A stretch of DNA of 64,000 nt from Larimichthys crocea (lineage: Eukaryota > Chordata > Actinopteri > Sciaenidae). The stretch lies in the NCBI RefSeq assembly GCF_000972845.2, contig NC_040016.1, forward strand, positions 7,708,701 to 7,772,700. Direction: 5' to 3'. Both the position numbers and the translations under genes were made by a program. How positions within the stretch are numbered: position 1 is the first letter of the stretch; the number at the start of each line of letters is the position of its first letter. The notes under the pieces are model-generated. The model was given only the letters and a program-made list of their open reading frames with translations. It did not search any database and was not told the DNA's origin. Positions 47,702 to 59,937 of this stretch are shown piece by piece.

Positions 47702-50242
47702 AACAAAAATGTGTTTAAATGTATTTAAATATGTTTAAAAACACACAAAGATGTTAAAAACATACACAAAGTTATTTAAAAAGTTTTTACAAATATGTTT
47801 AAAAAAGATGTGAATGACATGATGTCCATAGTTAAGTGGTTCTTGTTTCTTTCCGATAAATAGTATTGTCTTTTGCAGGCCATGCAACTGAGAATGCAAG
47901 CTATGAATCAGATGGGATTTAGGATTTGCCATGTCTAGCAAGTCACCCTAAAATTGACTAGAATGCAGGAAACTGCATCTAAGAAATACAAAATTTTCTA
48001 GGGGGGACCCCAAGACCCCCCTGCTGGAAAATATGTCACATAAATGAAAAATTTCACCAACCCCCCTGGTTTCTTTTTACAACTCGACTACTGATGATGT
48101 CCAAGATGTATTCATATCCTTGCTGGCTTGCCTCCAGATGTAAATAGTCTACTGAGACTAATTCAAGTGGAGAGCTTGAAGTGACACTTCCCATTGGTTT
48201 CATTTTACAACTCGACTACTGTCTGCACATGTTTGATTTGTTCAGTCAAGACTTCTGTGTATTAAGTGGGTACAACTAATAGACTGTTATGCATTAATAA
48301 CATATGTGTATGAGGTGTACAGTAGTTGCATAAATACATTTGACAAAGCTGTGTTGATCATAGCATTGTGTGTTTCTAGTGAAAGAGGATGAGATTTAAC
48401 TGTGGAACAGAAATTGCTGCTTGCTTGATAGACATTGTAACTGTCATCTGGAGTGCAAAGTTGTGTTAAATGATCAAAGTTCGTTTTGAGACATAGAGTA
48501 ATAAGGGAAAGCCCCTATTACTTCATGTCCAGTTGTGTTGGTTGAATGGCACGAAATTCTTGTGTAAATCGCAGTTCCTTGAACGCCCAGAGATTTGTGG
48601 TTCTGCCACTGTCAAGTTAGGGTCAGACATACAAATAAGTGTTATTAGCCTAATATCACACTCATAAATGTATACTAAAGAAACATTTTACCATACTTTA
48701 CAGCATTATCAAGTTAATCAAGACAGGATTATTTTAACATCTCATTTCAAGTTTTTTTTTTTTTTTTTGTAACCTGTGTAAACAAATGAACAGTATAATA
48801 ATTGAAACTGAAATTTTAAACAGAATAAATACAAGAAAATGAGTTTGACTCTGTGGCCAATGTGGAGGTCAAATATCCTGAACACATAAAAGATGTTCAG
48901 GAACCCTCTGAGAAATGAAAAAAAAGAAAAAAAAATGTGTAAAGTTCAGAACAAAAAGGATTAACAAACCAAAAGTAAAAGCAAAAGCAAAAGTAAAAGC
49001 AAAACCATTTCCAGAAAAGACAATTAAAACTTTGAGATAATTCAAATGTTCAGGGTTGAAGGTCATTGCTAAAGAAAAGAGTGACCTAGTTGGGCTGGAA
49101 GAAAGGAGTGTAAAAGCAAAAGCAGGCTGCAGAATCATTCAAAAGCTGCTTAACATTGTTGGAGACTTCGGAATTAAGGACCATAATACACCTACTAGGA
49201 TATTTATTTTGTGGAACTGCCTTGAATGCCTCGCTGAGAGTTCTGTGATCATGTGGTGCACGCTATTAAAAAGAATAGAAAGGATGAGCAAAGACAGAAG
49301 AGAAAAGAGAGAATCCTGCAAAGGAAACTAGCACAGCTTTAGATAAACATAAAACAAAGACTTAAGCTCCAGTGGTGAATGAAAGGCAAATTATGCAGTA
49401 ACCAGATCTACAGTGCAAGTCATCATGTGGCTGTTCAGGGTGTGCGTTTGTGTTCATGTTCAGTCTTCCCTGGTCAGCTGCTTCTTTAAAGTTGCTATCT
49501 TTGTCTGTGTAGTTACAAGAAATACACTCCCTCCGTTTTCTTTACTCAGTTTCCCGATACTGTTATATCAGGAAACTGAGTCATCTAAAAGTCAGCCAAG
49601 GATCAACCTGCTGACACTATCTCATCTCTACCCAGTCCAGAAGATGTAAAACTGCCAGCCATCGACAGCCTGTTGATGTGCCACTGGACATGTGATGACT
49701 TAGAAGAAGGCCTGTTGATGTGCCACTGGACATGTGATGACTTAGAAGAAGGGGAATGGTTTGTGACTTACCAGTTAGTTACCAGAAATAGACAAGACCA
49801 TGACGATGGAGATGACGCTCAGACCATGAAATACATGCTACAAGAACATTGGCATGACGCCCAGAAGGATTGAGATGCTAGCTATGCTATTTGGCATACA
49901 GCATTTTGGGGTTTACCTCAGGTATCAGTGTTAAGCCTATTAAAATTCAGACTCAGAATTGAAAAAGAATTCAAGCTTTTGATGCCATATTATGTTGTGT
50001 ATACTGGTACCTGGCATTGTGTCTTGAAAACTAATACTTGATTTAATTTTCAGAGTCCAAAATCTGATCTTTAGCCATACCCTTTACCCTTGTCATGACC
50101 TGGCTCAGAGAGTCATGGTAAAAAAGGGAGTCCACACCATGTACATCTGTTTAAACAATTATTTATTAAATCAAATTAGACCAAATTAAACAATCATAAA
50201 GGATTTGAAGTCATGGAGTGTGTAGAAGCGGTGGTATCAGTA
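47702..50242. repeat. padi downstream flank, copy B
   Basis: Nearly identical to copy A at 43428-45924. It is longer by about 44 bp mainly because a 42-bp segment starting CCTGTTGATGTGCCACTGGA is doubled in tandem at 49668-49751. It includes the same gypsy integrase fragment (48096-48197) and the same 91-codon open stretch (49056-49331). No gene is called. Confidence 0.75.
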
Positions 50243-51076
50243 GTGTAGGGTGTGCATGAGTGAGAAGTGTGAGTGTGCAAGTGTTGATAGTGTGGAACAA
50301 AAGCAAAGAACAACCTAAAGCATCAAACTAAACCAAGATAAACCAAACCAACCAAACCGGGGATAGAGGAGCCCAGAACAGGGCAGAGCCGGAGAAAGAT
50401 CAGAAGAGAGAGCGAGTACCTGCCTGCAGGGGCATAAATACTCTAATCCAAGTAATGTAATGGAAAACACCTGCAGACAGAAACTACACCCAGAAGAGGA
50501 GGAGGAAGGGACACACTCAGAGGAGGCATCACACCCTTCATCTGTGCATACATCTGTCAAGTCAAAGCAATTATTTTATTCAAATAGAAAATGTTTAGAA
50601 ATGTTAGAAAATGCTCTGTATAACACCGTAAGATGAAATAGCATTTATGGCCAATTTATTACAGAACAAAGCAGTACTTTACAGCGCAAGACATTTCTGT
50701 CATGTGGAGGGTGTCGACCTCTTCCCTTCCTATTGCTCTGTGTGTGTGGCAAGTGCAAGTCCATAGTAATGCAGATGCTGTCCATAGTACTAAACAGACT
50801 TTCTGATTAGTTTTAACAGCTGGTAACTAGTTGTCAGGTGTGTACAGTGACACTGCAGATAGATTAGTATGAGTCCTCGTCATTTAAAGGGAAGATTACT
50901 TCAGTGACAAAAGACTTGAGCAAGATCTTGAGTCAACAGAGAGAGAGAGGAAGAAGAGACAGAACAGGGAAGGAGATAGGTGACAGTGTCAGACTAATCT
51001 GCGTCTTCTGCTTGTATCCTGATAACGGAGCAATCGTAAGATACCTTCAGTTTTACACTGCCAAAGGACTGCAGCC
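50243..51076 (+). promoter_or_regulatory. Upstream and promoter region of intact padi copy 2
   Basis: The last ~130 bp before the ATG at 51077 share blocks with the region before copy 1 (GGAGATAGGTGACAGT, CTGCGTCTTCTGCT). The rest, 50243-50930, shows no exon, repeat family or RNA gene that I recognise. No clear TATA box is seen. Confidence 0.35.
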
Positions 51077-54000
51077 ATGATTCAATCCCGGACCCTCAGA
51101 GTAGATTATGGCAAGATGACACGTGTTGTATATGTGGTCGGCACGGAGCTGAATGTGGACCTGAACAGGTAGGGTCTTCTGCAGTTTATATCTGAAACTT
51201 TATGTCATTTTTTATCACACCAACTGGTTATTTTAATTAAACCAACAGTCTATGGTTAAACCACTTTCCAGTCTTCCAAGCATTAAAGAATATAGACTAA
51301 CTTTATGATGACAACAGCTGCTACTTTGGTTTGCCACCTGTTTCAATTCAAGCCTTCCCTTCATGCACAAATGCTCTTCCTCACTCATTTATAAACATAT
51401 GTATTCTCACATTCATCAAAATATTCTCTTTCTGTTGTTCTCAGGGGTGCTCCTCCAAGCTCCAAGTTCTGCTCTGTGAAGGCCTCTCCCAATGTTCATT
51501 GGAGCATCGGCTCTGTGTCCCCAAAGCCATTCCACCTCTGTCCCATCTCTCTCACTGAAAATTCAGTACTATCCATCACCATGAGCTCTGCCAGTGAGGA
51601 AGAAAATGATAGCAAGGTAAAATAGGACAGAAGTGCATGATTCTGATGTCACAAAACAATGACATAACACATCAGATATGGGGTGTTTGTAGATTAGAAA
51701 ATGCAGACTTAGAAACATGATTCAAGTTCATGTGAGAGCCATGTTTCATCACCATTCAGATGAAGTGTTGAATTTTTTGCAGTTTCCAGTCAGTGTGATT
51801 GATTTTGAAATATTTGCATTTCAGCTATCAGTTCATTGACACCTGAAACCAAACCACTGTCTGCAGTCATTGATGTAGTTCTGTCTACAACAGGCCCTCC
51901 ATACAGCATTTGTACATTGGACTTAATTTAATGATTTATTGCGTTCTGCTTTGTAATGTACAGTGAAACTCATGATTTTCATGCAAAATTATTTTAATAA
52001 TTCACAAATGTCAAATGTCATCTTGTATATATAAATAATTTCTGACTTTGTTTTATAAGCTGTCTATCTGGTACTACAACGAGAATAAAGTGAAGTTAGG
52101 AGATGCAATCCTCCACCTGACAGCTGTTGGTAAGTTTAAACATAATAAAAGCAACATGTATTTTAATAATAATAATAATAATAAAGATTTATAACAACTA
52201 TGCGTACATCACAAACATAATAATGCAATAAATAGAACAACTATGCGTACATCACAAACATAATAATGCAATAAATAGAACAGTATATATTTTGATATCA
52301 ACATCTTTTCTATACACAATACCTGCACCATGATATGAACCACTATCTTGAATATTTTGACCATGTAAAGACATTTTGTGATTAACAAAACATGTCTGTC
52401 ATGCAGAGATCTCTCTCGATGTGGATGCTGACAGGGACGGTGTTGTGGAGAAGAACAACCCTAATAAGGTGAGCTCAGATGGGTGAGATACTTTTTCTTA
52501 TTTTCTCTTTCTGATAAACAATAACATGCCAAGTGTAACAGGCTGAATAGGATTATATAATGGAATAGCATTTAAAATATTCACGCTTCCTATTTAGAAC
52601 TTGTCATGCTCAACAGGAAAAAATGATTTCCCTGTCGAGGCTTATGCCTGAGTAGGCGTGTATTTATAGACCATTTTTGCCTCGATATATTGTTTACCTT
52701 TGACCTTAGTTTTACTTTTCTGGTTTGTTAAAAACTTGTTAGGGATCCTGGAAATGGGGCCCTGATGGGCATGGTGCCATTGTACTAGTCAACTGTGACT
52801 GTGAGCGTACCTACTGGAAGAAACCAGACACCGAGCAGAACTTCATCTCGAAATTGTCAGGTAAAAAAGTTCCCCTTTTTGCTCCCCGATGAATTCTCTC
52901 AGTCCCTCTCTTTCTTCCCTCTGTAACCATTAGCTTTTTTATCACCGTTATCAGCACTGATGGCCCACTTGTATTTGCTTTCGCAAAGTCAGCAGATTGA
53001 CTGATGTCAAATCAGTTTGATGAAACTACAAATATGTGAATGGAGAGGGTGTCTTGATAAAGTAAGCCTCTTAAATTAACAGTCAAATCACCAGAGCAGA
53101 AATGTTATTTAAAAATATGGTGTTATTCATGATGTGTGACTGTTTCCCCAATAGTTATCATGAAAATTGGCCACACTTACAGTAGCATGAGTTGTGTGAA
53201 AAGTCACCAAGAACATTAATGTTGTGTAGCTCTTATATCTGCATTTGAAATCTATAATGTCCGGTTTCAGCAATATATCTAAACAACATGAACTCTTTTT
53301 GGATTTACAGATCTGAAGGACATGTCTCTCATGGTGCTGCGGACCAAAGGCCCCGCCAAACTCCCAGATGGCTACAAGCTCACCCTGCACATCTCTCAGG
53401 GTGACGCAGAGGGTATCAGAGTCTACAGATTTGAAAAAGAAGGTAATAATAGTCTGTATAAGAAAAGATGAGGGATGTAAAAGCCCCATATCAGATGATG
53501 TGACGTGCATGCAATACAGCTGGCTATTTAAGGCTCCGTGTGCTATCTTTAAACCTTTTTTTAAATTATTTTTGTCATTTTCCAGTAAAGTATCTCAGTA
53601 TTGAACTTTTTTTGTTTCCTTTCTTAATTCAGTTGGGAAACCTAACTACACTGTGGATAACTATCCACTGTTTCTGGACAGTAGATACCTGTCCAAACAA
53701 GTGACTTACCTTGGAGGTGCAAGAGAGGTGAACTTTTATGTAGAGGGCCTCAGGTTTCTTGACAAAGACTTCAATGGGCTCATCACTATCAACCTCAGTC
53801 TGTTAGAGCCCATCTCTAAAGTAAGATCTTCAGCACTTTTTAAACTAAAATAATTTTCTAAGATTAGATTTTCGCTCAGTCAACTTACAGACACAGAGGA
53901 ATATATATTGACACTACTCAGCAGCCTCTCTTATGTTTCAACAGAGTGTCCCTGAGACACCTATTTTCAGTGACAAAGTCTTGTTCAGAGTGGCGCCATG

Positions 54001-56854
54001 GATCATGACACCCAACACCCTCCTGCCTGAAGAGGTGTTTGTTTGTAGGTAGGACAGACTTTGAATTTGAATTTGTCTACAGGATGTTATAGTCGTACAA
54101 CCAAGAAAATTACAAATGAAAATTATGATTTACAGCAACATCCATGTACGTAAGTATGTAAGTTTTCCCTATGTGGTTTTACATTTGTCATTCATATTTT
54201 ACTTTCTGTGTTACCTAATATATTTTGAATAACAAAGTTGGTTATTGGTTAATTATATAGATACAAAAAGACAGATGAATCTGCACTTCAAAATTACAAG
54301 AAAATTGCATGATACTGTGGTGATGTGGTGACTGTTGTCACAATTTCAGCACATCTGATAACAGCAAGTTCCTTGAAGAAATAAAGAACTTTGTTGCAAA
54401 GAGTGGGTACAAGCTTAAGATTTGCCAAGAGTATGTGAATAGAGGAGATCGCTGGATACAGGTGAGAAACATCACACTTTAATTTAGATTTCAGCTTTAC
54501 CTGTCATAAGCATAAGCAATAATTTGATATTTGCTTCTCATTCACATTTATACTTCATTCAATGGCTAGAGGTTGTGCAAGAAAATATATATTTTTTGAG
54601 ACCAGGAACCTGCAGGTGTTGAAACAGTGTCATAGGTTGCATTCTGAAACAAAACAGGAAGAAAGACTCTGTTTACAAAACTTCCTCAGAAAAAGTAGTA
54701 ACAAGTAACAACTCAAAAAATGCGTTCCTTTAAAAAAGTGACAAGCCAGAACAAGTCAAACTGGAACCAGTGTGATAACAAAAGATATACATCAAACACA
54801 TCATGACAAAGAAGAAAAAGAAGATTTACATTAAACATTGAGAAAAGACTTTAAGAATTTAAACTCTTTCTTCTACTTTTCAGGATGAGATGGAGTTTGG
54901 TTACATCGACTCACCTCATCAACAGTTTCCTGTTGTTCTGGATTCCCCTCGGGATAGAAAACTCATGGACTTTCCATTTTATGAACTACTGGTGAGAGAC
55001 AGAATCACATTTCTCTTCTCAAGTGTTTAATGATAGAAAATGCTTTTGGGGGAAATGGAAAAGTTCTGAGAATGACATGATTTTGTGTTTTGCTTATTGT
55101 TATTTCACTTAGATATTTGACTTTCACTGTGCAGAATGATGTGCAGAGTCTGATACCACACTTAGAGTTATTGTTGAGTATGTTCATATGTCTTGGAACA
55201 CATCTAGTGGGGATCTATGACCACTTTCATGTCCTCAGGGCCCTGACTTTGGCTATGTGACGAGGGTGGCTGAAAGACAAGATGTGAGCAGTCTGGATTC
55301 ATTCGGTAATCTGGAGGTTAGTCCTCCTGTCACTGTGAATGGAAAAAACTACCCACTGGGCAGAATCCTCATTGGTGTGGCCTTTCCTACGTGAGTTTGT
55401 AACAAAGTTCTTGACTTGTGAAGAACATGAATTATTTATGTTTTCACCGCTCTTTATATAATACATCTAATTCGCTGTTGCTCTGTAAAGAAGAAGACAA
55501 AAGATTTGTGAACTTACTTGCATGTCTCTCTTTGTTTAAGGGCAACTGGAGGACGGAACATGACCAAAGTAGTTCAGGACTTCTTGTGGGCTCAGAAAGT
55601 TCAGGATCCCATTGCCTTATTTTCTGACTGGCTCCGTGTCGGCCACATAGATGAATTCATGACTTTTGTTCCTGCACCTGGCAGAAAGGTAAATATATCC
55701 TTTTAATAACTTAAACTGCTGAACAGAAATATCAAATGCTTTGAAGACAGGAAGCCACTAGTGGTTACCAGTTGGTATCAACATGTTGCTACATACATTG
55801 TAGGTTTGTATGGATAGAGACAGCCAGTGTTAACTTTGCCTCTTGTGTTTCTGTTCTCAGGGCTTCCGGCTGCTGCTGGCCAGCCCAGATGCAGCTTACA
55901 AACTATTCAAAGGCTTACAGAAAGATGGACATGGACAAGCCAAACTGTTTGAAGGTAGGCCTGAATAACAAAAGTATCTGTACAAAACTGTAATCTACAA
56001 GCTCATCGTATAATTCTTAATGCTCAATCTGTAACACTTCCAAATAGGTCTGGAAAATCAAGAAACAATTACAGTGGATGAGATACTCAATGATGAAGAC
56101 CTGCAAGCTGAAAATAACTATGCGCAGGTGTGTGGGAAATGTAAGGTTAGACTCAAACCCAAAGGCTGATAAAAGAGTGGTTCATGGAGGAGAGGGTTAG
56201 GTGGGTCTAGGAATGTCAGAAGTGACATAGTTGAGGTGCAGTCCAGCTCCTGAAACTTGTCAGACAGACCAAGGTTACAGACTTTAATGAGCAAAAATTC
56301 CTTTTTTTAAATTTTATATTGTACAGTATGTGCAATGATTGATTGTATTTTTATCACTTGCCTTCCCAGAGCTGCATCGACTGGAACAGGGATCTACTGA
56401 AGAGAGAGCTGGGCCTGGATGATGAGGACATCATTGACGTCCCTGTCCTCTTCAAAACTGACCCAAGGCAAAATAGAGCAGAGGCGTATTACCCTGACCT
56501 GGTGCGTTCAGACATACTTACAGTAGCTGTCATACTCTACTGTAACAATAAAATATGATGCACGTAAATCAAAGAGTTGGCACCACTGTGAGTCTCATGA
56601 TCTGTCGCATCTGTTTCCAGGTGAACATGATTGTCTTGGGGAAAAACCTCGGCATCCCGAAGCCCTTTGGCCCCAAGGTGAATGGACGTTGTGTCCTGGA
56701 GGCTGAGATGTGTTCCCTGATGGAGGGCCTGGGCCTCAGCTGCACGTTCATCGATGACTTTGCCTCCTACCACAAAAAGCTGGGAGAGGTGCACTGTGGT
56801 TCCAACGTCCGCAGGGAAGTGTTTGACTTCAAATGGTGGAACCTGGAGATGTGA
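51077..56854 (+). CDS. padi2: Protein-arginine deiminase, intact tandem copy 2 (665 aa)
   Basis: Calcium-dependent deiminase, citrullinating arginine side chains in proteins. Sixteen exons join in frame: 51077-51168, 51445-51616, 52060-52129, 52407-52468, 52743-52860, 53311-53442, 53633-53820, 53945-54048, 54350-54461, 54884-54991, 55239-55390, 55541-55688, 55861-55954, 56048-56127, 56370-56501, 56621-56854. The length equals that of human PADI2. Calcium site [18 protein letters not shown] is on exon 4. The active-site motifs GDRWIQDE, VGHIDEF and [10 protein letters not shown] are all intact, and the end is FKWWNLEM. Copy 2 differs most from copy 1 in exon 2 ([17 protein letters not shown] versus [17 protein letters not shown]), the start of exon 7 and the middle of exon 15; the last exon is nearly identical. 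It is more compact because it lacks the gypsy and MITE insertions. Confidence 0.93.
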
Positions 56855-57310
56855 ACCGAAATTCAACAGTGGATGGAGATGGTATAGAGAGGAAGAAAGA
56901 TGATTTGATCTTTAAACAAAACAACAGAAGCTTCAGTTAGCTTCAGGTTGGCAGAGATATTTTTCTTGTCAGAGCCTTACATTATCTCCATGTCTTAAAA
57001 TCATGAAATGCTTAATTTTCTTTTCATTCATCATTTTGGAATACATGCCATTTTTTTTTCTATGTGTCTCATTTTCATATGAAAGTACCTGCACAGTAAT
57101 CATTAACATGTATGCAGAAAAAATTAACCAGGTGGATTGATCTGTGTATGCATCTTCATCTTTTTTTAACATTTTTGTTGGCTTAATTTACCAAAAGGAT
57201 GAAAAGCAATATTTTCAAACAAGTCTTTTGAACAAGGACTTAAGCAGACTGTCGACAAGCACAAAAATACTGTCACTGGAATAAAGCACATAGAAGATGA
57301 ACTCCCAGTC
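56855..57310 (+). promoter_or_regulatory. 3' UTR and polyadenylation signal of padi copy 2
   Basis: Near-identical to the 3' UTR of copy 1, including GAAGCTTCAGTTAGCTTCA and the AATAAA at 57280-57285 within CACTGGAATAAAGCACATAG. Such conservation in noncoding DNA suggests recent duplication or conversion. Confidence 0.65.
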
Positions 57311-57349
57311 CTGTTTTGATTTGGATAACCTGTTGACATTTAGTGCAAA

Positions 57350-58640
57350 CACAGCAAGAGTGGAGTAATAAGGGAAGGCCCCTATTACTCCTCTATTACT
57401 GAAATTCTTGTGTAAATCGCAGTTCCTCCTTTCCATCACATTTTCTGATCGCTGAACGCCCAGAGCTTTGTGGTTCTGCCACTCCTTTTTTTACTGTCTA
57501 TGCATTTGTGTTTGTTCAGTTGTGTTTTTAGCTTAAATCAGGAAGGTATTGGCTGTCAAGTTAGGGTCAGACATACAAATAAGTGTTATTAGCTTAATAT
57601 CACACTCATAAATGTATACTAAACAAACATTTTACCATACTTTACAGCATTATCAAGTTAATCAAGACAGGATTATTTTAACATCTCATTTCAAGTTTAT
57701 AAAGCTGTCCAACTGTATGTTAGACTCAACAGCGCTTTTGCAACCTGTGTAAACAAATGAACAGTATAATAATTTAAACTGAAATTTTAAACAGAATAAA
57801 TACAAGAAAATGAGTTTGACTCCTGTGGCCAATGTGGAACCTTCTGAGAAATGGGCAAAATGCAAAAAAAGTACTGGACACCTCCCAGCTAGAAAAAGAC
57901 ATTTTAAGTGGAGGTGTGTAAAGTTCAGAGCAAAAAAAGGATTACAAACAAAAGGACAAAAGTAAAAGCAAAAGCATTTTCAGAAAAGAGAATTAAAACT
58001 TTGAGATAAGGTGAAAGCTAAAGAAAAGAGTGACGGCCTGGTTGGGCTGGAAGAAAGGAGTGCAAAAGTAGGCAAAACAGATCTGCTGCAGAATCATTCA
58101 AAAGTTGCTTAACATTGTTGGAGATCAAAATATGCAATCCCAAAATACTGCAGTAGAGCGAGGTCAGAAGGATAGTCTTACTGGTTACATCTTGATTAGT
58201 CCAGAACACCACAAGTTAATTTTGGTCATGATTCAGGAGACGGAGAAGAAACCTTGAAAGTTGACCAATTTCACAACCATGTCAAGACAGTGATAGATAG
58301 ATGTCATAATTAAATATGTGAAACAGATATGACAGAAGGAGTCCAGGCAATGCATGAAGGGCAGCCAGCAGAAACAACTAATGCAGGGAGGGTTGAGCTC
58401 CCCACCAAGAAAGATCCAAAAACGCTTAAGGATGAACCTCTCTCTATGACTGAGGATTCAGCTGGATATATCAACAAGCAGATAAAGAAGCAGGGAGCAG
58501 TCTAGTGTTGAGGAGTTTGTTTAGGAACTCAGTTATGCCAACTCCAGTGCAGAGCAGACTGAAGGATGTTGTGGAAGTGCCTTCATTGCCTCATCAGCGT
58601 TCTGTGATCATGTGGTGCACACTATTAAAAAGTATATGTA
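57350..58640. repeat. padi downstream flank, copy C
   Basis: More diverged relative of copies A and B. Shared blocks include GTCAAGTTAGGGTCAGACAT (57558), GAATAAATACAAGAAAATGA (57797) and TCTGTGATCATGTGGTGCAC (58601). It lacks the gypsy fragment and carries extra sequence at about 58130-58540. No gene is supported. Confidence 0.6.
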
Positions 58641-59661
58641 ACACCTCCCGGGCATGGGGGAGTGTAAACAGTTAAAGTACCCTATAATAGGATAAGTGAG
58701 ACAATGAAAACGTGCTGCCGTTTAGTTCAGTTGCTCTCATCAGAGTGTTTATTGATTGTGGTTTTAGTTTAAAGTCTGGTCTTATACACACTGTATATAT
58801 TTTTCAAAACTCATCCTGTATGACATTCATCTCTGAACCTGCTTTACTCACATACTGTAAATGGAGTGGCTATCATCACTTTATCTCTTAGTTTACATAC
58901 ACCAGTATATTTTATATAACTTTCTCAATTTTACATTATTCTGGAGGCTAAACTGTTGCTTTAGCATAAATTTACTATTAATAAACAGACACATACTTTG
59001 AACTCATTGTAACTAGCAAAGGAAAACTAGTTAATTTCTAGATCTAACCAAACAAAAACATCTCATCCTCACAATATAATAATTCAGCAACTGCTGAAGT
59101 CTGGTAAGAAGAACCCATCTTTAATACTCTAGTACAGTAGTTGATTTGTGAATCAGAAGGCAGTGAGGAAATCGGGCAGGTGAGAGGATAATTTGAGGCC
59201 CAGACACACACCTCCACACACACACACCAACACACACCTACACACATCTATATGTTGCAAGTTGTTTGCGGATTGGGGTCACTTTATTACTGTATCCTAC
59301 TGCCTAGTAGGACAGAAGTGCGTGACCCTGAGGTCACAAAGCAGTCAGCTACAGGGACAATGCAAACCAGGAATTGTCACATCGCGGTGAGGTTTTGTCT
59401 TGTCCTGGGTTTCTGTCTTCCTGTTTTATTTAGAAAATTAACTGTCCTTTCGTTTTAGGTCACTTGCCCTTCTTCATGTGTCTGTGTCTTCCCTGATTCC
59501 TCATTGTGTCCACCTGTTCCCCATTACCCTCATGTGTTTCATAGTCTGCATCTCCCTTTGCCTTGTGCCAGAGTGTCTCGTTCTTGCCGTGCACCCCAGC
59601 CATAGTCCACGTTTTGTCCTTGCCTTTTCTTGATAAAAGCATGTATTCTTTGCCTCATTTT
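58641..59661. other. Intergenic DNA with short padi intron-2 remnant
   Basis: A block at about 58674-58738 (ATAATAGGATAAGTGAGACA, CTGCCGTTTAGTTCAGTTGC) recurs at about 63609-63660. At about 59307-59345, AGTAGGACAGAAGTGCGTGA and AGGTCACAAAGCAGTC match the start of padi intron 2 (33886 and 51621 areas). A CA-rich run lies at 59205-59245. No gene is seen. Confidence 0.4.
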
Positions 59662-59863
59662 CCACCAGAGCTGTTGCCTGTGAATTGAATGTTCACTTCT
59701 CTGCCATAAGCCGTCTTCAAAGGCGTTTCAGAGAATCTGGCAGTACATCACAACTGCAGACCACGTGTAATCACACCAGGCCAGGACCTCTACATACAGC
59801 ATGTTCACCTCCAAGATCTCCGGTATCTGAATCATGATTCAGAGAATCATGATTCAGATACCG
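59662..59863 (+). repeat. Duplicated Tc1 fragment ending in a perfect hairpin
   Basis: 59662-59818 repeats part of the Tc1 transposase region at about 60067-60234 (CCACCAGAGCTGTTGCCTGT to ACCTCCAAGATC), with a short deletion. Immediately after, 59821-59840 and 59844-59863 form a perfect 20-bp inverted repeat around the loop AGA. Confidence 0.75.
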
Positions 59864-59937
59864 TGTTGAGTGTTTAGCAATGTCTATGTTGCAAGTTGTT
59901 TGCAGATTTGGGGAAGTTCATGAGTTTATCTCTTCAT

